A stretch of 64,000 nucleotides of DNA from Cloeon dipterum (lineage: Eukaryota > Arthropoda > Insecta > Ephemeroptera > Baetidae): assembly GCF_949628265.1 (NCBI RefSeq), contig NC_088787.1:10654501-10718500 (forward strand). The letters run 5' to 3'. Position 1 is the stretch's first letter, and each line of letters starts with the position of its first letter. Made by a program: the position numbers and the translations under genes. The notes below the pieces were generated by a model that had not been told where the DNA came from, ran no database searches, and saw only the letters and a list, made by a program, of their open reading frames with translations. Positions 26,669 through 36,900 of the stretch are shown piece after piece.

Positions 26669-26945
26669 CAGCGGGGTCCAGATTCGTGGTATGCGCAGAT
26701 ATGGCGTCCGGTGGAGTATGGCGCGAAAAAACGGTCAAGTGCGAAAATGCGCGAAAAGAACCAAGTTTTCGTCAATATCGTGACATAAATTTCATTACTT
26801 GTTCGATTTGTGTCTTTTTTATCGTAAAAAAAACTCTTGACACTCGTACGGGAATCCAAAGAGAGCTCTTTGTTTCCCACATTCAGACGCCATCTTGGAT
26901 CTGCGCAGTGGCAACCTATTTTACCGCACATCTGACCCCCACTGG
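26669..26945. mobile_element. MITE B copy 3
   Basis: Same orientation as copy 1: CAGCGGGGTCCAGATTCG to CACATCTGACCCCCACTGG, with ATATGGCGTCCGGTGGAGTA inside. Confidence 0.75.
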
Positions 26946-27179
26946 AAAATTCCCAATTTTCAGGGCATATTTAAGGTAAGATTGAAGAACTTTTCTGAAT
27001 TTGTCAGTATACTCTGATTTACTTTTAGGGGCCTTTAAAAAGAAACTTTTCCCAATTGGATATCAAAGTAAATCTAGAAAACCTTTTGAGCATTGAGCGT
27101 AAAAATCAGATTTAGATCCAAGTCCTTTCTTTTGCGTCATAAAATTTGCCTAATAATGTCTCATGAAACTGCCTCTTTC

Positions 27180-27484
27180 TCTCTATCGCCTATGCGTAAG
27201 TCGTGAATAAACTGAATGCTGCACTTTACGAGCTAATTTCTGCGCCAACTTCTGCCATTTATGGAGCTAATCTCCAGTGCATGCTCGTCTCGTTTTTCGC
27301 AATGCCGGTCACGCGTGGACCGGTGCCGAAATTTAGGGCCGCGCTGCTGCCATTGCTGCTGCTGCTGCTGCGCCTCTTTGTTTCTGAGAGGCCGGCGGCT
27401 TGTTTATTGTTTCTAATGCGACAAAGGGTGCTTGGGGTTTTTCTCCGCTCGTCTTTCTCTCTCTCTGTAGTTGCTGTGTGAGCG
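27180..27484. other. GC-richer island 13, left part
   Basis: Contains GCTGCTGCTGCTGCTGCG and a CT-rich tract. The 1.9 kb TIR element is inserted at its right edge, and GC-rich sequence resumes briefly at 29384-29480. Confidence 0.35.
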
Positions 27485-27561
27485 ACACCGCACTGTATCT
27501 AAAATGAGTCAAGCTGACAAGGAAAAAGCTGGTCAGCGACGTAGTGACGAGGTTAAACCTT

Positions 27562-28190
27562 GTCGCGACAAGGATAAAACTTGTCAAAGTGCGATGACAC
27601 GGTTAAAACGTGTTGTAATGAGAGGTTTTATCCATGTCAAAATATCCTGCTTAAAATGACATGGTTAAAACTTGTCAAAACGCGATGACACGGTTTAAAC
27701 GGGTCGCAATGAGAGGCTTTATCCATGTCAAAATTTCCTGCTCAAAATGACACGGTTAAAACTTGTCAAAGCGCTGTGACACGGTTTAAACGTGTTTCAA
27801 TGACAAGTTTTAACCATGTCAAAATATCCTACTCAAAATGACACGGTTAAAACTTGTCAAAACGCGATGACATGGTTCAAACGTGTCGCAATGAGAGGCT
27901 TTATCCATGTCAAAATTTCCTGCTCAAAATGACACGGTTAAAACTTGTCAAAACGCGATGACATGGTTCAAACGTGTCGCAATGAGAGGCTTTATCCATG
28001 TCAAAATTTCCTGCTCAAAATGACACGGTTAAAACTTGTCAAAACGCGATGACACGGTTTAAACGGGTCGCAATGAGAGGCTTTAACCATGTCAAAATTT
28101 CCTGCTCAAAATGACATGGTTAAAACTTGTCAAAGCGCTTTGACGCGGTTCAAACGTGTTGCAGCAAGAGGTTTTATCCGTGCTACGACG
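27562..28190. repeat. 91-bp tandem repeat array
   Basis: Unit starts AAAATGACACGGTTAAAAC recur at 27653, 27744, 27835, 27926, 28017 and 28108, exactly 91 bp apart, with a partial unit before. Each has an inner symmetry of TGACACGGTT...AACC/ATGTCA words. Confidence 0.9.
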
Positions 28191-29032
28191 CAGGCAAACC
28201 GTCAATCTCGCGTGAGCTTCAAATCTCAGACTTAGAGCAACACCAACGGTCATTAACGATGTGCGTCCAGTTTTATCCGAGAATTCAGTGCGATACATTT
28301 GATTTTTAGTGCATATTCCCGCTCATGGTCGGAAGCTTTGAGGAATATGCACATTAATTATCCAAATTGTGCGAAATTTGGTGTTCGTGGTGCCTCTGGT
28401 GCTGGATTAAACCAAAAAGGTAAGACGCATTTTTATTTAATTGGGATAAATATCATAATTCAATGTCGCGCGGCGAACACCTGGGGCGGCGGTCAATTGG
28501 GTGGCCACGCCGGAGGCGGCCAGCACCGGGGAGGGGGGCATAACTTATCGGGGCGGCCGGTCAGAGGTAGTGGCCACCACCAGGAGCGGCCGCAGCGGAG
28601 GCGGCCATAGCACCGGGGATGGCGAACGTTTGAGCGGCTGGCCAGCGGTAGTGGCCAACATCGGGAGCGGCCGCGGAGGAGGCGGCCAACACCGGGGGGT
28701 GGCGAGCGGTAGTGGCGTGACCGCAGCGAAGGCGGCGAGCTGTAGTGGCGTGGCCGCAGCGAAGGCGGCCAGCAGCGGCAGGCTACCAATGACGCTTGTC
28801 AATTTGACAAGTTTTTTCCTTGTCAAATTGACGTTTAAAATTTTTAACGAGGCAGCCGCCGCATTAATTGGAAGCATCCAGCGTTAGCTGCGGCGGCCAG
28901 CGTGCGGCGGCCTGCGTAAAGCGGCCGTGGGGTGACAGGCCAGCGTACGCGGTGGTCACGGGGTTGCAGGCCAGCGTCCAGCGTACGCCACGGCGGCCAG
29001 CGTGCAGCGGCGGCACGGCGGCAGGCCAGCAG

Positions 29033-29275
29033 TGACACGGTTTAAGCTTGTCAAATTGACGATGACCGCGTTTTAACGAGTTTTAAGCTAGTCAGCGACG
29101 TGGCTCTGACAAGCTTAAACCATGTCAAATTGACGATGACCGCGTTTTAACCAGTTTTAAGCTTGTCAGCGACATGGCTCTGACAAGCTTAAACCATGTC
29201 AAATTGACGATGACCGCGTTTTAACTAGTTTTAAGCTAGTCAGCGACAGTATGCTCTGACAAGCTTTTAGCTAGT
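29033..29275. repeat. 74-bp tandem repeat array
   Basis: AAATTGACGATGACCGCG recurs at 29053, 29127 and 29201. A related inverted stretch follows and leads into the right TIR. Confidence 0.88.
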
Positions 29276-29806
29276 CAAGAGCTTAAAACCGTGACGAGTT
29301 TAAAGCTTGTTAAAACGCGGTCATCGTCAATTTGACAAGTTTTTTCCTTGTCAAATTGACCCATTTTAGATACAGTGCGGTGTACACAAAGGCGCGGCGG
29401 CTGCGAATTGCGTGTTATTGGTGCCAACTTTAGTGTCTCGCCCAACAACTTTAAGCAGTGCGCGGTGTGGCAGTTTCTTTTACTTAAAAGAGATTAATGA
29501 AGGAGGAAGTAGATCGATTAGAAAATTTAATGCAATTTTCCTACATAAGATAATATAGTACTTAATGCAACAAAAGAAATTTAATTTTTTCAACTGTTAA
29601 TTATTAAAAAAACGCTTTGATCAAGTAATCTATCTTGATCGAAAATATTGATAAAATTTATAAGCATAAGACTAATTCTTTTCCGGCGCAAAATAACTGT
29701 TTTTAGTTTATTAAATTTATTTTAATTTAATGGTAAGAACTTGAGTATATTAACTGAAACCTAATTAAAAACTCAAGCTTAACCAAACGATCCTTAAGGA
29801 AAAACA

Positions 29807-30093
29807 CAGCGGGGGCCAGATGTGCGATACAAATAGTTCCCACTGCGCAGATCCAAGATGGCGTCTGAATGTGGGAAGCAAAAAGCTCTCTTTGGATTTC
29901 CATACAAGTATATCAAGAGTTTGTTTTTACGATCCAAAAGACACAATTATTGCAAGTAATGCAAATTACACGTCACAATATTGACGGAAACTTTTTTCTT
30001 TCTTCTTTTTGCGCATTTTCACGTGACCATTTTTTCGCGCCTTTCTCCACTGGACGCTATATCTGCGCGTCGCACTAATCTGGCCCTCTTTGG
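29807..30093. mobile_element. MITE B copy 4 (opposite orientation)
   Basis: Starts CAGCGGGGGCCAGATGTG and ends ATCTGGCCCTCTTTGG. It shares AAGATGGCGTCTGAATGTG with copy 2. Confidence 0.75.
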
Positions 30094-30189
30094 AAAAACA
30101 ATTTTATCTGCGGTGGTGGGAATTAGGCAAAATTATTTAAACACTGTTAATCTAGAGAATATCTGAATCAAATTGCTTTCCATTTAGCA

Positions 30190-31380
30190 AACTGAGAGGC
30201 TATCACATAATACAACACGACGGAGAGTTGTGAGCGGCAATTTGGCAGATCAGTCGACAAACTGAACACAGATCAAAGCAGCGGATGGTAAACACACGCA
30301 AGAGCAAGTCCCAAAGGAGCCTTTCGCGGCACCAATCACCGCTTTGATATACGTTATTCTGGCCTGCTCGCCCGTGTCCATTTAGCACCAACAGGTTGGA
30401 TTTGCGGTGTAATCATCATAATTAAAACCCCTCATAATTAAACAGCAAAGTCTGACAAAATAAATAGCAAACAAGAGTGTTTGGACGGGCAAAGGTGCCA
30501 AATCGGTCGACCCGCTAATTGATGGAGAGCAGAGGCTGCTGTTCGTTGACACGTCGCAAGCGTTTTATTTTTTTTTATCAAGACGGATGGCTTGCTGATC
30601 CGCCGTTGGAGCTGGCGGCCCAGTAATGGCATCCATATCGTGTGGGTGAGCGGGCCAGACCGTTCGGTGTAAATGCAGCCGGCACTCACTGGCCAGGACA
30701 GGTGGGTGGCAAGGTTGACCCACTTTTTCTTCTTTGCAGCTTCGAATGGCAGTTGGAAAATACGAGTTATCGCCAGACACCTTACTGCGCTGCGGTTGCC
30801 GAGTGACTTGACAATGAGCTTCAATGCCCTTGCAAAGAAATAAAAATTTTGCACTTGCTCAATAATTAAATACAAACTTTTACATAAAACATTTCAAAAT
30901 ATTTAACTCTTTTAAAACCATAAAATAATAAAATACAGCTTTAAATTAATAGGATGTTTTTAATCCATATTTCATTGCTGCACATTAAAAAAAGTCAAAA
31001 TATCTATAATCTCAAACAACAACTTATTCAGATCCTTCTTTTATTGGCCTCATCAGATTTTGAGCTGAATCAAAAAGAGAGCAGAAATTCCACGAAAAAT
31101 CTTGCTACGCAGCGCTTTGGAGGTGGCAACCCAGCGTGAGGAGAGATTGAAGACGAATTTTTCCTTGTTTGCTTTCTACTCGACGAGTCCGGCGGAGGAA
31201 AAAGTGAAAAGTGCCCTTGGGTCTTACATTTGTGAAACGGCGCCTCGCAGACAGACGTGCTGTGGCCTTTTCAAGTGTGACCTTTGGCGCAAAGCTAAAT
31301 TTGGAACGCATCACCTGCGTCCAACGATTGCGTATAAATGAATGCTGCAAGCCACCAGCATTAAAGCGGATCGATCGAAT
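30190..31380. other. GC-richer islands 14 and 15
   Basis: Two patches (about 30190-30850 and 31100-31380) flank an AT-rich gap. Open frames on both strands have no recognisable content. Confidence 0.35.
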
Positions 31381-31633
31381 TTTTATTTAATCATTTCTGC
31401 GAATGAAATCCTTCTCCATTTTCTTCAAAACTTACACAAAGCCAATTGCAAAATAATTCCTAAATTTTATTAAAAAAAAATTAACTAAAAAATTGCACCA
31501 TCTCCGCACTGAATTGCAATTACCAAAAACGTGGAATTTATTTTATTTCTTGCAAACATTTCATAAAAGCAACATCATTCGTAATTGATAAGTTTTATTA
31601 AATATATGTTACTTTTTCGTTTTCTGTTTTGAA

Positions 31634-31837
31634 ATGAAAATATTTTTGCGCACCAGCATATTTAATTTATTTTTCACAATCTTGAGTTCTGCCTCGTTTG
31701 TTCTCGCACACTATGGCGGTATGAAATCTAGCCACTTGTTTTACGTTTTCGAATCTGCCAGTGACGGGGAATTAAAAAAAAATCCGTCTGTCTCCTATAG
31801 AGCAGCTTTGACAATGCACGCAGATGTGGAAAAATAG
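31634..31837 (+). CDS. Possible small secreted peptide, doubtful
   Basis: A 67-codon frame opens with a signal-peptide-like stretch (MKIFLRTSIFNLFFTILSSA, then SFVLA). The rest has no recognisable motif or cysteine pattern. No paralogue in the window supports it, and the surrounding DNA is ordinary AT-rich spacer. It is listed only because of its N-terminus. Confidence 0.2.
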   Translation: MKIFLRTSIFNLFFTILSSASFVLAHYGGMKSSHLFYVFESASDGELKKNPSVSYRAALTMHADVEK

Positions 31838-32259
31838 GGGCTTGTGAGGTATATATGTGAAGTGTGAGCGCTTGAAAATGAATAATATACTGCTGGTATG
31901 ACAGCTCAATAAAGAACGCGTTTTGTGCGATCGGTGGCAGGCCACTTATCCAAAGAAAAACTTGGCTCTCGCGGCGACAGCGTGTCTGAGTCTGAAGACT
32001 TGTTATAGTCCACTCAAAAGCAGCATTTTTTGACATCTAGGACATATGAAAATGCGTGTGATGAGCTACAACCACAAATTTAAATGAACCAGAAACAAAT
32101 CGCACCTCTCATAGAATAAAAAATGCGCTACATTTGAAAATGGTGCTTCACTAAATAATATAGTAGGCAGAGTACCGCCAAATTGATCGCCTTTTGTAAA
32201 ATATTTAAAGCAAAACATATTATGTCGCTCAATGCACAGCAACAAAATTTGCATTTTTC

Positions 32260-32388
32260 GAGCAAACCAACGTTGCCACTGTATTGAAACGGTACACGGT
32301 TAAAACAAACCATATCATCCGTTTCGTTTTTGCTTCCTGCTCTGTTCGCCATCGACTGCTAAACAGTTGACACGTACAAATCGTCAAT
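32260..32388 (+). promoter_or_regulatory. Conserved 5' block upstream of gene A
   Basis: This stretch aligns nearly base for base with 39098-39226 upstream of gene B. Shared pieces include CCAACGTT, GTATTGAAACGGT, CTGTTCGCCATCGAC and CTAAACAGTT just before the ATG. It probably contains the promoter and 5' UTR. I see no clear TATA box. Confidence 0.5.
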
Positions 32389-33932
32389 ATGTGGAGCAGA
32401 AAAATTAAACTCTTGGTAACCACTGGAACATTAATTATTTTATGTGGTATGGTAAGTAAGAAACACGCACGAAAAAGACAAATGAAAGTCTTAAATCTGC
32501 TTTTTAGTTGGTACAGTCGTCTCAAAGAGGACTACCAAAAAAGCCAATGAAAGATTTAAGAAATTCGCATCAAGCTTCAAGAACTCGTAATTTAAAGAAA
32601 TTAAATTGCTTTTTATTCACTCTGCCCGTTTTTCCAGCGGAGTTTAAACGCAGAAGAATTTACATTATCAAGTGCTGCGGGAAAAAAACGTGTTTACCCG
32701 CTCATCCAAAATTACGCGCAAGCATCATCAATTTTTTAATCTTTCTATCAATATATTTATTCTTACGCTCTCTCATCAGTCAAAAAATTTGGAAAACCAC
32801 ACAACCGTATCATCCACAGAAGTTAAAGAAACTTCCCAAGCGCCTAATCTAAAACAAACAACAGTTGACCTTCCAGAGCCTTCAATTCAAGCAACAGAGC
32901 AAACCACAGACCCTTATGACGCAAATAAATTAACGGACACTACAGCAAATCTGAATCCCACGGCAGGTAGAAGTGCAATGATTTATTTCGATGAATATAA
33001 ATTGAAATTTTGCATTTTATATTTTTTCAAAGCTCAAAACATATATGGCACCAACATAAATATTTTAATATTGTTATATCTGCACCAATTTCGAATATGA
33101 TCCTGCCATACTGCATGTTATAGAGTTTCTAGACGTGAAGTCAATTTATTTTTTATGTGCACTAAACTAACGACATTTATAAACAACGAATAAGTAAATT
33201 TGCCATCAAAGCAAAAAATATAATATTTCATTCGAGACTTCCGAAATTAGCTGGAATGATTTTTGTTCTCAACAAAAATCACATGGCACACTTTAGCAGC
33301 ATTGAACTCGAAATTGGTGCGGATAATTAAAATGTATTGGAATGCCTTCTGTTTGCAGCATCAAAATTGATTCCGAATCCAAATTTTCTAAATTGAAACG
33401 AATCATATTTCCAGATAAAACAGATTTTGTTAAGCCAATATCAAAAGAAATAAATCCGTCCACTACATCTGGTGATGATGTAACAGAAGAATCGACATCG
33501 GCACTTTCCAATTTACCGGAAACAACTTTTGCTGCAGAGACACTCTCAACAGAACAACAATCGTCGAGTACTTCAACTCCAGCAACAATACATCAAGAAA
33601 TTATTACAACACTCAAACCATCATCTGCAGCTACAACCACAGCAAAAATCACTACCAAAGCCTCGACTAAGGTATTAACAAATCGGCCGACGACCTTGAG
33701 AACATCATCAACCAAAACCACCACCACGTTTAGACCTCTTACCAAAGATGTGCGCAGCAATGCTAAATTTTCTTTCAGCTCTTGTATCAAATTTTTAAAT
33801 TAATTTTTTAGAGACTATACACATGCAGCTCTACCAAGTGCACAAAAAATGTAATTTAGCTTATTATCTTCGTAAATATGTTAATTTTTTTTTGTTTTTA
33901 GAATTCGTTGGCAAAAAGTGATCCAGCATTCG
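32389..33932 (+). CDS. Gene A exons 1-7: signal peptide, Cys motif, mucin-like region
   Basis: Exons are 32389-32451, 32508-32586, 32638-32717, 32780-32966, 33415-33749, 33812-33850 and 33902-33932. Exon 3 carries RRIYIIKCCGKKTCLP and ends at a GC donor (32718). Exons 4 and 5 are rich in Thr, Ser, Glu and Pro, as expected for an O-glycosylated spacer. Exon 6 (39 nt) encodes a peptide with two cysteines ending CTKN, and exon 7 encodes SDPAFG. Exons 6 and 7 begin the first CTLD block. Confidence 0.8.
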
Positions 33933-36900
33933 GTAAAATCTTATTATAAAACTTTCTCATCATATTTTAACAACGCACAATTCAAGTGTATCGCTCTACT
34001 TGGTACAGTGCATGCGGGAGTTCATTCATTTTCGGAACACAACTGGTAACATTTAGCCAGCTATCGATATACAGTATAAATTATTTTTTTTTAAATCAGG
34101 TTGATTGGGAGGAAAACTTCAAAATGTGTTGCAGTGTAGGAATGGTCCCAATTTCAATAGAAAATGAAGGAAAGCGCTCTTGTATGGCGTCACAAATGAA
34201 CCGTGAGAATATTTTAACTCTCTCTTTACTTTTAATTTCACTATATGATTAAATTTGTAGATAACTGGCCGTTCAGCATTTATTATTGGACATCTGGCAG
34301 AAAACTTTTCCACCCAAACTCGACTTTCGAATTTTGTCTTTCAAGGGGTAACATAGTAACAAACAAAACACCTAAAATGTGGGCTCCTGGCGAGCCTGTG
34401 GGAACGTGGGATAAACTGTGCCTTATGTTGGCGCTTGACAAGGATAAAACGAGTGCGTTGTTTTACGCCAGAAACTGTACAGAAAAATTCATCTTCGCTT
34501 GCCAGGTGGGATAGGAAATTGTTGAAAATATAAAGGATTTTTCTTTAATTAATGCATCAGGGACCGATGACCACCACTCCAGCACCGAATCCTCGCTACA
34601 ACAACTGTAAAAAGGTGTCGAATTGCACGAAAAATGTAATAAAATCTTAAGGTTAATTTTTAAATGGTATCTAATGCGGACTTAATTTTTTCCAGAGCGC
34701 CCTGTTCACAGAATTACCAAATAAGGGCGTTGAATTGACGAGTCTATTTCACCAAAATCAATCATAGTAATTTAATTATGTTTATTTTGTTTATTTTAGA
34801 TTTTGAGAAGTATGGAATGTGGTTGTTTCAATCTGGCAGAGCGTATTTGATCAGCCCATCTACTGCAACTGTACGAATTTATTTCTTATTTTGATTTAAT
34901 TCTAAGCCACCTCTCAATTAGTGGGCAGACGCTTCCGCTACTTGTTGCAGTATTGGAATGAAATTGCTCAGCATCGACTACACCTTCAAGTATGACAGCC
35001 TGACTACTATCTTGACAGGTAGATTATTATACATTTTGACAAGTTTAAAACAACACCAATTGCATGTAAATAGAAAATAAAAGTATTGCCGATACGTATT
35101 GGACATCTGGCGCGAGAATCGGGGACAAGAACATCTTTGGCTGGTGCGCGACCGACAAAAGGGTGAGAGATGCAAAGTGGGCACCAGGCCTGCCAGGAAG
35201 CGCGGACGACTGTGTGGCGGTTAATTTGATAGACAACAAGGTCCAGATTGCAGACAAGAACTGCCAAAATACCTACAAGTACATCTGCGAGGTAAAAAAA
35301 AAACAATAATTTCTTCCTATTCTGACATTCAGATTTAAAAACCGCGGTGCACTAATTGATGACAGTTTACAATGTTATGTAGTAAATGAACTTATTTATT
35401 TTTAAAATTTAAATAAAGGCTAGAGACACGAGAACGTCGGCAACAGCTGGTCGGGCAATATTAAACGAATGCGGCTTACTTTACAATGTTACTGAAGGTA
35501 TGTATCTCTTCAATTTTCTTTATTGCAAAATTCATAAATAATTCAAACAAAAATACCAATTTAGAACAAAGTGACTCTCTGTGGTCATCAAAAACATTCG
35601 ATCTGCGTCTAAAAGTATATTTAAATATTAGTCAAAATATTTTAACAAGCCTGTAACTGCAATAAATTATAGTGCTATGTAAAGTGCGTTGGCGAATTTG
35701 GCAACTATGTCAGCTATGTTTATTATCATAGAAAATTTTATGTAACATTTTGGTCTCGGTTTTAGATAGTGGATGGTCAAATAGTGACACAAGAATTGAT
35801 TAAATCGGCACAAGATCTTTCCCTCAGCTCCGACATGGACACGTACAACAAAAATGTTGCTGCTGCCTCAATTTGCGGAAATCAAGGTATGTAATATTAT
35901 TTTGTTTCGAAACACAGCACTTACATTTCCGAGGAATTTGTGTTTTCATCAGTCGGCATGGACGAGTGTGACACTGCATCGCTCGCGTTTTCCTGCGTCC
36001 AGGATGAGTCACCGGATATTGTGCAGCGCGCCATACTGAATGTAGAAACAAGCAATGCAGTGGTACGATTTGAAAAGTCTTATTTATTGCAAAGCCAGAC
36101 CAATTATTATTTATTTTAATGGCATTATGTGAGATGGAATGTGTTTCTGTGCTCTATTGGCAGTGCAGACTGTGTTATCGGGCGTAGTGAGCAACCCCAA
36201 GTTCCCCCTCCACTTTGGGGCTTCCTTGATCCTGCCAAATTTGCCCATTCGTGCCCCTAAAATCGTTGAAAAAGTTCAAATAAACTTCTTGCACGTTGCA
36301 TAGGTGTTATTGCACTTTAAATTAAACTTCCTGTGCGTAATAACGGATATCTTACTCATGCACGTTGAAGGTGAAATTAAAATTATATTCTTTGGTTAAA
36401 ATCATCAAAATCATCTCCAAATTATAATTCCTGGAACCCTGCAAACACGTTGTACCCCAGAGGTGCACCTCCTTGGATCCCGGTGCTTCCCTACCTAAAA
36501 TCCCGGTGAAAATTTTGACCCTAGTCTGGCAATGAAGTGCAGAAGGTGCTCCCTATATAGCTTCTGTTTTAAAAAATTTTATTGAATTCAATTCACAATC
36601 CTGCATACATTTTAATCATTTTTCCTCAAACAGCTGGTCCTGCTCGTGAACGAGCAATTTAAATTGTTCAAGAGAAGCACAAATGCTGTTTTTGCGGTGC
36701 TGAAAAGCGTTTCATATTAATGTTTCAGGAATTTGCAGCATTGCCATCAGCACAGGCCCTTTGCTACGATAGCTCATTGGGGAAATTTCAATTCAATGTG
36801 CGTAGAATTTCTTGAGTATTAAATCATTCTTACCGTAACAAGTTTAAGATTTTCAAACAATATAATATCAGCACTGCAATTATTTGTATTTGCTTTTTGT

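Larger units (their letters stand above)
27485..29383. mobile_element. 1.9 kb TIR element filled with minisatellites
   Basis: The terminal inverted repeats begin ACACCGCACTGTATC and extend at least 22 bp. Next to both ends is a GTCAA..TGACAAGGAAAAA motif or its complement. Inside are a 91-bp direct-repeat array, a GC-rich middle of GGCGGCC-type repeats (about 28480-28790), and a 74-bp array. The ORFs seen are products of these repeats. No transposase, so it is non-autonomous. It interrupts a GC-rich island. A target-site duplication is not obvious by eye. Confidence 0.75.

Noticed and set aside
27562..28190. CRISPR-like regularly spaced repeats
   Set aside because: The 91-bp units are contiguous with no unique spacers, and the genome is eukaryotic. 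It is a minisatellite.
28493..28887. Overlapping GC-rich ORFs on both strands
   Set aside because: They arise from GGCGGCC-type repeats inside a TIR element. Low complexity, no domain.
35673..35708. Possible 1-nt frameshift in exon 18 of gene A, in the OBP core
   Set aside because: On recount the exon is 36 nt like its counterparts and is followed by a GT donor at the expected base. The apparent loss came from misreading a line boundary.
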